Under the pieces are notes generated by a model. It did not search any database. It was not told where the DNA came from and worked only from the letters and a program-made list of their open reading frames with translations. 64,000 nt of DNA from contig NZ_JAGKQQ010000001.1 of NCBI RefSeq assembly GCF_017939745.1, positions 7,269,299-7,333,298 on the forward strand, written 5' to 3'. The stretch's first letter is position 1, and each line of letters begins with the position of its first letter. The translations under genes and the position numbers were made by a program. Shown one piece after another: positions 9,082 to 17,240 of the stretch. The stretch comes from Gemmata palustris. GTDB lineage: Bacteria > Planctomycetota > Planctomycetia > Gemmatales > Gemmataceae.

Positions 9082-9465
9082 ATGGCAAAACGGCCGAAGA
9101 AGCGGATCAAGCAAGACGAGGTAGTGTTGCTGTTCGCTTCGCGTCTTCGCGAATTGAGAACCTCTCGTGGAATGTCACAGGCGGAGTTAGGCCGGAACGC
9201 GCACGTCACGGCGAGTTATGTCTGGCGACTGGAAAATGGGACCGTGTCACCGGGCATCGACCTCGTAGCACGACTCGCAACTGCCCTCGGTACAACGACT
9301 CATGATTTGATGCCAACGACCGCTTCCCCTGACACCCTCGCGATCCTCAGCAACCGCGCCCGTGAGTTGCTCGACGCGCTGCTCGTAGCCGCGGATCGCG
9401 AAACGCTTCTCATGCTCAACCCACTCCTGGCCCAACTCGTCGCCGCGGCCGAGCGTCGTCGCTGA
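9082..9465 (+). CDS. XRE-family transcriptional regulator
   Basis: The 127-residue protein has a clear N-terminal HTH_3 domain at about residues 14-70: LRELRTSRGMSQAELGRNA, then TASYVWRLENGTVSPGIDLVARLATALG. The C-terminal ~45 residues are a hydrophobic helical tail (LLDALLVAADRETLLMLNPLL), perhaps for dimerisation. An upstream GTG at 9073 would add three residues. It is divergent from the protease-TPR gene. Such regulators often control element genes; the target is unknown. Confidence 0.85.
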   Translation: MAKRPKKRIKQDEVVLLFASRLRELRTSRGMSQAELGRNAHVTASYVWRLENGTVSPGIDLVARLATALGTTTHDLMPTTASPDTLAILSNRARELLDALLVAADRETLLMLNPLLAQLVAAAERRR

Positions 9466-9588
9466 GCGCTCGCCCATGCGGTTGCGGGCCGAGTGCTCCG
9501 ATTGACGATCCGCAGGCGTTCACGCCGTTCGACCCGCTCACGGCTTTCCTCGAATCGACCTGCAAGCGTCCATAAATCGCGCCTCCAT

Positions 9589-9855
9589 TCAGATCTGGTC
9601 GCACGCTTCAAGCCACTCCCTTACTTCATCGGGATATCGGCTCGCAAATCCCCACCAGAAGAACGCGGCCGTACTCGGCGGCGACGCCCTCTCTTCTTCG
9701 CGGTGTGCGTAGCCCCAAATTACGTCGGCCCACGCCTTCGCGTAGCTCTGTGAGCCCTTCGGGCGGCCGGTGCGTTTTCCCTCCAACTGCGGCGGGCGAA
9801 CGCCTTTCGGTGGTCGAAACCCCATGTCACTGCCTGTTGAAACATCCAGCAACAT
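9589..9855 (-). CDS. Small hypothetical protein
   Basis: The 88-residue protein is unrecognised. It begins with a basic Pro/Gly-rich stretch (FRPPKGVRPPQLEGKRTGRPKG, an AT-hook-like GRPKG), then a Trp-rich helix (YAKAWADVIWGYAHREEE) and FFWWGFASRYPDEVREWLEA. The composition suggests a small DNA-associated element protein. A second in-frame ATG at 9825 is possible and no strong ribosome binding site separates the two. The strand was chosen over the + strand frame because the peptide is better ordered and ends cleanly. Confidence 0.5.
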   Translation of the reverse strand: MLLDVSTGSDMGFRPPKGVRPPQLEGKRTGRPKGSQSYAKAWADVIWGYAHREEERASPPSTAAFFWWGFASRYPDEVREWLEACDQI

Positions 9856-10376
9856 TCCCGTCGAATGCTGTCACTGTTGCAGCGAGTTTTCGTCGTTTGA
9901 CAAGTTGCTGGCGATAACTTTACATTAACCGCCTTTCAATCGGATCATAGGTTCGTTGAGCGAAAAATACCTGTAACTGTGGGCGATTAGCATTGGTCCA
10001 CCCTTCTTTCACCCCTCCCGTTTTTGTGATCTACGGCTGATTGGGTTATGCACCCTGCGTGGCCCGGGTCCATCCGATTCCCAATTCCTCTGTCTCGCTG
10101 GCAGCCGCTGCCAAGCGGTCCGTGCGGCGAAGCGGGGTTATGTCCATTCGGAGTCCCATTCGCCCCACCCCGTGGTGGCTCAAACCTGACAGCACGTCAA
10201 CTCCGCTTGTTGACACTTGCCCTGAGTAAAGGGGCCGCTCCCTCCGAACCGGCGCACGGCGCGCCACCAACGGACACGGGAAGCCGTCCCGAAACGATTA
10301 CCCAACAGGCCGCAAGCACGTCCCGGACAGGGCCGAAAGACGGGCCAAACGGTGACCAAACAAGGGGGAAATAAGG
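9856..10376. other. Intergenic region upstream of the clamp-loader operon
   Basis: No coding region is convincing in this ~520-bp stretch. The AT-richer first part contains TTGACA followed 17 nt later by TTACAT, a weak sigma-70-like match pointing right. GGGGGAAATAAGGG immediately precedes the GTG start at 10377 and serves as the ribosome binding site. The rest holds nothing I can name. Confidence 0.4.
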
Positions 10377-11021
10377 GTGCAACTCGCGGACAAGTACCGG
10401 CCTAAGCAGTGGGCCGAAGTGGTCGGGCAGGACAAAGCCGTCTTGCGGCTTCAAGCACTCGCCAATCGCAGCGGGCTGGCCGGTCGGGCATTCTGGATTT
10501 CGGGTCAGTCGGGAACCGGCAAGACAACGATTGCCCGCCTCATCGCGGCCGAGGTCGCGGACGAGTTCTTCGTTACCGAACTGGACGCAGGTGCGCTGAA
10601 CGTCTCGGACCTCCAGGAACTGGAGCGCGAGATGTCGGCACGCGGGTGGGGTGAGAAAGCGGGCCGCGCGTATCTGATCAACGAAGCGCACGCGCTCCGC
10701 AAGCCCGTCATCCGGCAGTTACTGGTTCTGCTCGAACGCATTCCCCGTCATGTCGCAATCGTCTTCACAGCCACTTGTGAGGGGCAAGAGGCGCTGTTCG
10801 AGGACTACGACGACGCTTCTCCGTTGCTATCCCGCTGCTTGCGGCTCGAACTAGCGCGCCGCGACCTCGCGAAGCCGTTCGCCGAGCGCGCAAAGTACAT
10901 CGCGGAAGCCGAAGGTTTGGACGGCCAACCCGTCGAGCGTTACGTGCGCCTCGCGCAAGTCCATCGTAATAACCTCCGCGCTATGCTCCAGGCAATCGAC
11001 GCCGGGGAGATGCTCGCCTGA
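10377..11021 (+). CDS. Mini clamp-loader-like AAA ATPase (DnaX/RFC small subunit type)
   Basis: The 214-residue protein starts at GTG 10377 behind AAGGG. It opens with [15 protein letters not shown], the classic DnaX/RFC N-terminus. Walker A is GQSGTGKTT near residue 45, the Walker B position reads YLINEAH near residue 102, a sensor-1-like FTAT follows, and LLSRC is the SRC motif of clamp loaders. It stops after the AAA and lid region: no collar, zinc finger or tau tail, so it is half the size of chromosomal DnaX. It begins a rightward run with the ArdC and membrane genes. It probably helps element replication or maintenance; this is inferred. Confidence 0.8.
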   Translation: MQLADKYRPKQWAEVVGQDKAVLRLQALANRSGLAGRAFWISGQSGTGKTTIARLIAAEVADEFFVTELDAGALNVSDLQELEREMSARGWGEKAGRAYLINEAHALRKPVIRQLLVLLERIPRHVAIVFTATCEGQEALFEDYDDASPLLSRCLRLELARRDLAKPFAERAKYIAEAEGLDGQPVERYVRLAQVHRNNLRAMLQAIDAGEMLA

Positions 11022-11111
11022 CATTGCGGCCCCGACTACCGCCCCCGTGCGCGGGGGCGCTGGTCGCGGCCGGACGTGCGGGCGCGATTTCCACAGCGAA
11101 GAGGACTCACC

Positions 11112-11573
11112 ATGAGACGGCATCCATCCGCAGAACAAAAAGCGGCGGCGACCGAACGGCGCGCCCGGTTCACCGAATTGGCGAACCGCATTGCCGCACT
11201 TACCGACGACGAGCGTGCCGCACTGGTGGCGCGAGTCGGCGCGATCGTGACGTGCGAGGGCCGCGCTCTCTCGACTCATAACTCGTGTCTCGTGTTCGCC
11301 CAACTCCCGACGGCTTCGATGGTTGGCGGGTTCCGTCAATGGCTGGCACACGGACGCCGGATCCAGCGGGGCGAACGCGGGCTGATGATTTGGGTTCCCA
11401 CTTCTCGCAAGGACGCCACGACACCTGTCGTGACTGAAAGCCAACCCGCGAACGAGGGGCGGGCCGATGGCGGGCAGCGCGCCGGGTTCGTAATGGGGAC
11501 CGTGTTTGACATCTCCCAGACCGAAGCCGTTGACTCGCAATCTGCTCCGGTCGCGGCAGCGAAAGCGGCTTGA
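11112..11573 (+). CDS. ArdC N-terminal (ssDNA-binding) domain protein
   Basis: The protein is 153 residues from ATG 11112, preceded by GAGGA; a longer frame to 11076 lacks a site. The body SxHNSCLVFAQLPTASMVGGFRQWLAHGRRI followed by RGERGLMIWVP and GFVMGTVFDISQTE matches the ArdC N-terminal domain (DUF1738), here without the usual C-terminal metallopeptidase. ArdC domains occur on plasmids and conjugative elements, where they bind ssDNA and counter restriction. A small antirestriction or ssDNA-protecting factor for the element is the likely role. Confidence 0.78.
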   Translation: MRRHPSAEQKAAATERRARFTELANRIAALTDDERAALVARVGAIVTCEGRALSTHNSCLVFAQLPTASMVGGFRQWLAHGRRIQRGERGLMIWVPTSRKDATTPVVTESQPANEGRADGGQRAGFVMGTVFDISQTEAVDSQSAPVAAAKAA

Positions 11574-11654
11574 ATTGACAGTTTGCAGTCTAAGGGCCGG
11601 CCCGCATTGGGCCGGTTCCTCTCGAGTCAATTCCCTGCATACAGGAGAGTGGAA

Positions 11655-12155
11655 GTGGACGGTCGAATCGAGATTCTCGAGCCGAGTGCCAACGGTATCC
11701 ACCAGCCGAACAAGCCGAAGCGACAGCCGACGCGGAGACTCAAGACGTCCGCGCCGAAGTCATCGCGGCACGCGGCCGGACGGCCAACTGTGCGGATTTG
11801 GGCGCGGTTTGGAGTGGGGTTCATGTCGGCGCTGTCGGCAGGGCTAAACGGGTACGCAAACGCTCAGCACTCGCCAGTTGCGTGGCCGGGTTGGCTGATG
11901 GGGTTAGCTGTGCCGGTGATCGTGCTGACGCTGGCAAAAGTCGCGGGCGAGAAATGGCGCGCCGGGCAGCGGCGCGTCGGCGGGTTGGCCGGCGCGTCGG
12001 GCGCGGCGCTATTGTTCCTGAGTGTGTGGCACTGTGCAAACTCGATCGCCCTTCTGACTGGCTCACCGCTGGCGCTAGCGATGCCGATGGCCGTGGCAAT
12101 CGACTGCGGGCTCGTGGCGTGCGAAATCGCCCTTATCACCGAGACGCGAGGCTGA
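11655..12155 (+). CDS. Small multi-pass membrane protein (SpdB/DUF2637-like layout)
   Basis: The GTG at 11655 is chosen because AGGAG (11643-11647) is 7 nt upstream; the open frame continues back to 11583. The 166-residue product has a basic Lys/Arg-rich N-terminal tail (~residues 15-50) and then about four hydrophobic helices (FGVGFMSALSAGLNGYANA, WLMGLAVPVIVLTLAKVAG, GASGAALLFLSVWHCA, AMPMAVAIDCGLVACEIAL). Such DUF2637/SpdB-like proteins accompany plasmid transfer and replication genes in other phyla; the family match is only by layout. It follows the ArdC gene closely, so it probably shares its transcript. Confidence 0.6.
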   Translation: MDGRIEILEPSANGIHQPNKPKRQPTRRLKTSAPKSSRHAAGRPTVRIWARFGVGFMSALSAGLNGYANAQHSPVAWPGWLMGLAVPVIVLTLAKVAGEKWRAGQRRVGGLAGASGAALLFLSVWHCANSIALLTGSPLALAMPMAVAIDCGLVACEIALITETRG

Positions 12156-12346
12156 TCTGGCTGTCACCCACTGCACAACGGCGGCCGCCTGGCCGAGGCA
12201 GCCTTGCTTCGGCTCCGGTCCGCCGCCATGCTGAGTCACACTTGTTGTCAGCCCGATTCGCCGCCCGACTAACCTCAGCCGAGCGAAGGCTGAAGGGCGA
12301 TGTTGAAACTCGTATTCGTACCGATGAGGTCGTGTTCTGCAGTGGA

Positions 12347-14149
12347 TCAATTGTCGGATGCTGGCATGCGCTCGGCCTCCCTGATGACATCGGCCGAGTC
12401 ACGCGCGGCGAACGTGATGCGGGAGTTCTTGCGGTCCTTGCGGAAATCTACGATCGTGGTATCGAGTGGAACAGTGACTCGGAATCGCTCGGCACCGGCC
12501 TCCACGTTGGCTTCGACACTCTCGACGACTAAAAGGTCGCATATGGTCACCGCTCCGTCTGGGGTCAGTTGCATTGTGCCTGTAACCCGGGGCACGTACA
12601 CACCGCCGTGCAACTCGGTCGGCTGGCACTGGAACACCCGATAGATGGGTCCCCTCTTGCTCCGGTCGAATGCGACGCAGCTCCAGACGAACCCCGTCTT
12701 CGGGTCGGCCGTGATCGATTTGTACTCGTCCGCCAGCGTGACCACGTCGTCGGACCGGGCCGCGACTCGAACCGTTTTCGGGTTCAACGACATCCCACGC
12801 GGCAACCAGACGAGATGTCGGGCATCGATTACCTCGACGCCTGAGGGATTAGGGTAAATCGTCGCCTGTCCGAGTTTGCTCTCATACCGGATTTCGTTCG
12901 GGCCGTCCAAGACCGTCATTTTCGTCGGCTTCGCCCCTTCGTCGAATGTCGCCAGCCAGTCGTTGCGAACCCGATCCCGATCCACCCACACCTCTACCGG
13001 CCAGCCCGCGTTGCCGCCCGCCCACCCTGCCTTTGGGAGGCGGCCGAACAGGCCGTCGTGCAGTTTCTCGTTTTTCGCCGCACCCGCGACGAGCTTATCG
13101 AAGTCCGCGCCGGTGAGATTCACCGGGTCGCTGTCCGTGTAACGGAATAACCTGGCCTTGAAGTGGACATTCGTTATGGCCGCTTGCTGATTTTCCCACC
13201 GCTTGTGTAGGATCTTGATCAATTCCACGTCGTCGAGTTTCGGACCTAAACGGAGACCACCTATTGGCCGACCGGGCTCCGGCGGTCCCTTGGCCACCGG
13301 TTCGGCGACTGGCGGCCCTGCAGCAATCCCCGCCGCCAAAGCGGTCACCAACGCACCAGCAACCGCTAGCACGACGAATAGAGCGGCGTACTTTGAACTG
13401 TTCACAGAGGCTCCCGAGACGAGTGCGGCCACTGCCACCGGAGGGCTTCCGGCAAGTGCGGCTATTGTGGCGTCAAGCGCGCGCGCAGATGCCGTTACCG
13501 AGGAAACGGCGGTGAGGGCCAAGAGGCAGGATCCTAGGGCACAGCCGCGGCTGGAGAGGGCATCACTCAGTCGCCGGCGTCCCCTCTCCAGCCGCGTCTT
13601 GAGGGTCCCGACCGGAATTCCGAGCCGAGCTGCGGCCTCGTCCCGGGAGAGCCCCTCTAGATAGCAGAGCACGAGCGCCCCTCGGTACCGGGGCGGCAGA
13701 TTGCCGATCTCCTCGTCCAAGATTGCCAGCAATTCCCGGCCGGTCATGGCATCGAGGGGATCCACTACTCCCGAAACGGTCGCCTGGGCAGCCACGGCCT
13801 CGCGCCGCGTCCGCCGGCCGGTGGCCACGCGAGCATTGCGAGCCACTCGCCGCGCAGTGGTATATAGCCAGTTGGCGACCGACGCCTGCCATCGTCCGGC
13901 CTTTGCCTTCGCCGCGAGCACTAGGAAGGTCGCTTGGCACGCATCCTCGGCGTCTTGTGCCGTGGGCAGGCTCCGGCGGCACACCCCGAGGACCATGCCG
14001 GCGTGCCGGTGGAACAGGGTCGCGAACGCCGCCTGATTGCCCTCGTCGGCGTACCGGCGGAGCAGTTGCCCGTCGGATACGCGATCCGAGTTGACATTCC
14101 CTACGGCCCGGATTGCCCGCCCGAACTGTTTGGCAGCCCTCTCTCCCAT
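12347..14149 (-). CDS. ECF sigma factor fused to a membrane-anchored extracytoplasmic domain
   Basis: The 600-residue start at 14149 is set by AGGAGG 7 nt upstream. Region 2 (~25-95: LLRRYADEGNQAAFATLFHRH, then AQDAEDACQATFLVLA) and region 4 (~140-200: LPPRYRGALVLCYLEGLSRDEAAARLGIPVGTLKTRL) are intact. After a Ser/Ala-rich hydrophobic stretch, one membrane helix (~residues 255-280, YAALFVVLAVAGALVTALAAG) leads to a ~310-residue outer domain. This planctomycete-specific design suggests the sigma factor is tethered and may sense envelope signals through its own C-terminus, without a separate anti-sigma factor; none is seen next door. It could be cargo of the element or chromosomal. Confidence 0.85.
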   Translation of the reverse strand: MGERAAKQFGRAIRAVGNVNSDRVSDGQLLRRYADEGNQAAFATLFHRHAGMVLGVCRRSLPTAQDAEDACQATFLVLAAKAKAGRWQASVANWLYTTARRVARNARVATGRRTRREAVAAQATVSGVVDPLDAMTGRELLAILDEEIGNLPPRYRGALVLCYLEGLSRDEAAARLGIPVGTLKTRLERGRRRLSDALSSRGCALGSCLLALTAVSSVTASARALDATIAALAGSPPVAVAALVSGASVNSSKYAALFVVLAVAGALVTALAAGIAAGPPVAEPVAKGPPEPGRPIGGLRLGPKLDDVELIKILHKRWENQQAAITNVHFKARLFRYTDSDPVNLTGADFDKLVAGAAKNEKLHDGLFGRLPKAGWAGGNAGWPVEVWVDRDRVRNDWLATFDEGAKPTKMTVLDGPNEIRYESKLGQATIYPNPSGVEVIDARHLVWLPRGMSLNPKTVRVAARSDDVVTLADEYKSITADPKTGFVWSCVAFDRSKRGPIYRVFQCQPTELHGGVYVPRVTGTMQLTPDGAVTICDLLVVESVEANVEAGAERFRVTVPLDTTIVDFRKDRKNSRITFAARDSADVIREAERMPASDN

Positions 14150-14468
14150 AGCTGGCCTCCTGATTCTCGCGGCGCTCTCCATGTATCATGTGCGCCGGCC
14201 GCTCGAGGGCGTCATCTCGTATCCGTTTGCGATCGTCGGATCGAAAATCGCTGGGCTGAGCTGTGAGTTACGGTATCGCTAAACAACGGCCGACTGCGTT
14301 CGCGCCGGACGACGCTCCAAGCGAGCCGGAATTACAGGCCGTCGTGGAGTATCTACTCAACTTGGCGGCCTGATAGAGATGAAATCGGGCTGCGTGCGCT
14401 TAAGTTGTAAGCAGCTGTCGATTCGTTGAGACACGGGAAGTTTGCTCTTTCACGCAAAGAAACAATGT
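14150..14468. other. Intergenic region between the sigma factor and integrase genes
   Basis: No gene is seen in this ~320-bp stretch. It must hold the promoter for the leftward ECF sigma gene, since AGGAGG just upstream of 14149 is its ribosome binding site. No confident promoter hexamers were found. Confidence 0.4.
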
Positions 14469-14498
14469 GGGACGGCGTGGATAGGGCCATGCCGTCCC
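14469..14498 (-). terminator. Hairpin terminator of the integrase gene
   Basis: GGGACGGCGTGG (14469-14480) pairs with CCATGCCGTCCC (14487-14498), with one G-U pair and a 6-nt loop. It lies 12 nt past the stop of the leftward integrase gene. The U-tract is weak (ATTGTTTC on the minus strand). Confidence 0.6.
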
Positions 14499-14510
14499 GT
14501 GATGATCGAC

Positions 14511-15872
14511 TCACCCGATTTGCTGTGCCACCATCAGTGCCCTAGTCAGGTCGCGTTCCGCGTAAACCTGCGTGATGGCTGCGTTGGAATGTCCGAGCAC
14601 CACTTGAGCCGCCTCAAGCCCAAAGGTTTTGCGCACCTCGGTCGCGAGCAAATGGCGCAACTGGTTTGGGTGCCAGTGAGGAGCGCCCGCACGGCGCGAC
14701 GCTCGCGCCACCGCCTTCGCATACCCGACCGGATTGAATGAAACCGTCGGGGGGCGTTTCGGACTGGTTGCGCGCCTATTCATTTGGGACGGTGGAACCT
14801 TACTCTTGCGCGTGGTCCGCATCGCCCGGTAACGTTCTTCCCGAGCCTCTTTTGGGCTGAACAGTGGGGCACGCGGATCGACCACGCAACCAGCCACGAG
14901 CACGACGGACCGGGCCGTGTCTCGGAGCAATGCCGCGTCCCCCTCTCTGCCAACTTTCTGATACACGTCCGCCATCATTAGGCGGCCACCGCGTTGGCCC
15001 GAGTCATTCAGATCGACGTGGGCGAGCCCGTTCGGTGGCAGCTTCCCACCGACGAGAAATCCGACGATGACTTCTTGGGCTTTGGGACCGAGTGGAATCA
15101 CGCGTTCCTTACCGTGGTGAGCGGTCTTGTGCCGACCCGGAGTATAGAGCCACAGGTCGCCCGAGCAGTCTACTTCCCCGAGCTTAAGTTTGCATACTTC
15201 ACCCGGGCGCATGCCCGTCAGCCGTTGTAACTCGACCATTGCTGCAGCGTGGCGGTTTAGAAAGGGTAGGGTGGCAGCGACATGAACCGGATCGGCCGGT
15301 TTCACAGGATCGCGCTCACGGGCCGAAGTTCGCCCGGCCCGTAGGCCAGTAAGTGTCCGCAGAGCCTCGTACACCCCCACCGGTACGATCCCCTTCGATA
15401 CTCCCCACTTGAATACCCGCCGGACGCGGTCAATTCGTTTGTTGATGAGCTTCCGACAGAGATCAGAGTCGATCATCCGCTGGCGAACTGTTTCAAGGGC
15501 CATTGGCGTGAACCGAGCAGCGGATTGGTGTCCGTACAGCTCGCGCAGCGGGGTGACGGACCGTTTCACCTGATCGACTTCAGAGGTCGGGTTCCCGTCC
15601 GGATCACGGTAGTAGACGGCCGCATGAGTTAGGTAGGCTAAGAGCAGTTCGTTGATGGTCGTATCGCGCTCATCTGGCCGGGTAGCGACAGAGGCAGGAC
15701 CGGTGATTTCGAGTTCTGCGATGACGCGCCGGTACTCAGCCCGACTCTCGGGCGTGTCGTACTTACCCAGATAAATCACCCGGCGAACTCCACCGGTGGT
15801 GACGCGGACATAGGCTTGGCCGCTGGCTTTGTGCTGCTGGTAGGCGGGAACGGCGTTGACAGGTCGTGGCAT
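14511..15872 (-). CDS. Tyrosine-type site-specific integrase
   Basis: The 453-residue recombinase would integrate and excise the element to its left. Catalytic residues are visible: Arg in RLTGMRPGEVCKL (~residue 222), HxxR in HPNQLRHLLATEV (~405), His in VLGHSNAAI (~428), and the nucleophile Tyr in TQVYAERD (~436). A core-binding helical domain precedes (~70-175). An unusual ~70-residue basic linker (KEAREERYRAMRTTRKSKVP) sits between the first Arg box and the HxxR box. The gene starts 112 bp from the 3' end of a tRNA, the usual layout of a tRNA-targeting integrase. Confidence 0.92.
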   Translation of the reverse strand: MPRPVNAVPAYQQHKASGQAYVRVTTGGVRRVIYLGKYDTPESRAEYRRVIAELEITGPASVATRPDERDTTINELLLAYLTHAAVYYRDPDGNPTSEVDQVKRSVTPLRELYGHQSAARFTPMALETVRQRMIDSDLCRKLINKRIDRVRRVFKWGVSKGIVPVGVYEALRTLTGLRAGRTSARERDPVKPADPVHVAATLPFLNRHAAAMVELQRLTGMRPGEVCKLKLGEVDCSGDLWLYTPGRHKTAHHGKERVIPLGPKAQEVIVGFLVGGKLPPNGLAHVDLNDSGQRGGRLMMADVYQKVGREGDAALLRDTARSVVLVAGCVVDPRAPLFSPKEAREERYRAMRTTRKSKVPPSQMNRRATSPKRPPTVSFNPVGYAKAVARASRRAGAPHWHPNQLRHLLATEVRKTFGLEAAQVVLGHSNAAITQVYAERDLTRALMVAQQIG

Positions 15873-15984
15873 CGGACACCTGGAGTTGTGGCGTAAGACT
15901 ACGCCATTTCCTGATGATTCCGACCACGTCCGAGACCGCCTCGGAGTAAGCGTAAATGCTTTGGTCGATAGGGTTTTCGGTCAG

Positions 15985-16056
15985 TGGGTCCGGTGGGAGT
16001 CGAACCCACTTCCAAGGTGTTATGAGCACCCTGCTCGACCGTTGAGCTTCAGACCC
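15985..16056 (-). tRNA. tRNA with CAU anticodon (Met or Ile2 type), probable integration target
   Basis: A 72-nt cloverleaf folds on the minus strand. The acceptor stem is GGGTCTG/CGGACCC (one G-U pair) and the D-stem GCTC/GAGC with GG in the loop. The anticodon stem is GGGTG/CACCT with loop CTCATAA (anticodon CAT). The T-arm is GTGGG-TTCGACT-CCCAC and the discriminator is A. CCA is not encoded. Position 8 is A instead of the nearly universal U, so it may be a divergent or element-modified copy. Its 3' end faces the integrase gene, as expected for an attachment site. Confidence 0.8.
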
Positions 16057-16489
16057 GTTGCGGCATTTTATTACGTCACGCTCCGGTGGGAACCGCTACT
16101 TCGCCACGATCCCGATTCCTGCACGTCATCGCAAGGCGCCCCTTCATTCGCCGACTTCGTTTGAGCCCCACGCCTGCAAACTACCGCCGGTCCGCGTGGG
16201 CGGTGCCGGCCACAGTTGCTCACCAACGTTACGACAAAACCGTCCCGTGTTTGGTTCACTTGATACGGGCCGCGAGCGACGAAAGATCGCGCGTGGGTGG
16301 CCTCACACTTGAATTGTGGCTGAATGGAAGAAATCGGGATCAAACTCGGGAGCCCGGTGGAATAGCAGAATGGTGGTGCGGGCGAGACTCGGTTCGTGCG
16401 GCCGGAGCGCTCTTTTGAGTGCCTGCTGTATTTTCCCCGGTGGTCGAGTTACACTGCCAACTGGTCCCATATTCGTAAGGAGGTTTCCG
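16057..16489. other. Intergenic region between the tRNA and the dioxygenase gene
   Basis: No gene is supported in this ~430-bp stretch. Frames running into the dioxygenase from 16316 are upstream extensions without ribosome binding sites. AAGGAGG just before 16490 is the dioxygenase ribosome binding site. Confidence 0.45.
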
Positions 16490-17164
16490 ATGAGCAGCCC
16501 GTTGCACCTGCCGAACCGCCGGTTGTTCCTGGCGTCCGCCGCGGTCGCGGCGACCTCTCCGTTCTGGACCGTGCGCGGCGCGTTCGCCGAGGAACTGACC
16601 CGCACCCCGGCCCAAACCGAGGGGCCGTTCTACCCGAACAAGTTGCCGCTCGATACCGACAACGACCTCCTCGTCATCAACGACGGGATCACGCCCGCGG
16701 TCGGCGACATTACGCACCTCACCGGCAAGGTACTCGACGCGAAGGGGAACCCGCTGAAGAACGCGGTGGTGGAAATCTGGCAGTGTGACGCCAAAGGCGT
16801 GTACCTGCACACCGGCGACAGTGCGGGGAAGAAGGAACAGCAGGACAAGAACTTCCAGGGGTTCGGGCGGTTCGTGACGGGTACGACGGGCGAGTATTAC
16901 TTCCGCACCATCAAACCGGTTCCGTACCCCGGGCGCACGCCGCACATTCACTTCAAGATCAAACAGGGGAAGAAGGAACTGTTGACCACGCAACTGTACG
17001 TGAAGGGGGAGGCGGGCAACGAGAAAGACGGCATTTGGAAGGGCGTGCGGAACGAAAAACAGCGCGCCGCGATCACGGTGGACTTCGAGAAGGTGAAGGG
17101 ATCGAAGACCGGTGAACTGGCCGCGAATTTCGTCATCATCTTGGGCGTCACGCCCGCGGAGTGA
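16490..17164 (+). CDS. Intradiol ring-cleavage dioxygenase-like protein with Tat signal
   Basis: The start at 16490 is fixed by AAGGAGG 7 nt upstream, giving 224 residues. It opens with a twin-arginine signal (NRRLFLASAAVAATSPFW). The mature part begins with TEGPFYPNKLP and includes LTGKVLDAKGNPLKNAVVEIWQCDAKGVYLH, GEYYFRTIKPVPYPGRTPHIHFKI and LTTQLYV. This is the protocatechuate/catechol 3,4-dioxygenase fold with the expected Fe(III) ligands Tyr, Tyr, His, His. Export by Tat as a folded metalloprotein fits. The aromatic substrate is unknown, and no other catabolic genes are adjacent. Confidence 0.88.
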   Translation: MSSPLHLPNRRLFLASAAVAATSPFWTVRGAFAEELTRTPAQTEGPFYPNKLPLDTDNDLLVINDGITPAVGDITHLTGKVLDAKGNPLKNAVVEIWQCDAKGVYLHTGDSAGKKEQQDKNFQGFGRFVTGTTGEYYFRTIKPVPYPGRTPHIHFKIKQGKKELLTTQLYVKGEAGNEKDGIWKGVRNEKQRAAITVDFEKVKGSKTGELAANFVIILGVTPAE

Positions 17165-17175
17165 GTTGCCGCAAC

Positions 17176-17208
17176 GCCCCGGGTGTAAGCAATCGCTCGG
17201 GGCTTTTT
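17176..17208 (+). terminator. Rho-independent terminator of the dioxygenase gene
   Basis: GCCCCGGG at 17176-17183 pairs with CTCGGGGC at 17196-17203 and is followed by TTTTT, 12 nt after the stop codon. Confidence 0.8.
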
Positions 17209-17240
17209 CCTAATTCTGGGCGCAACGCTTCGCCCCGGTA

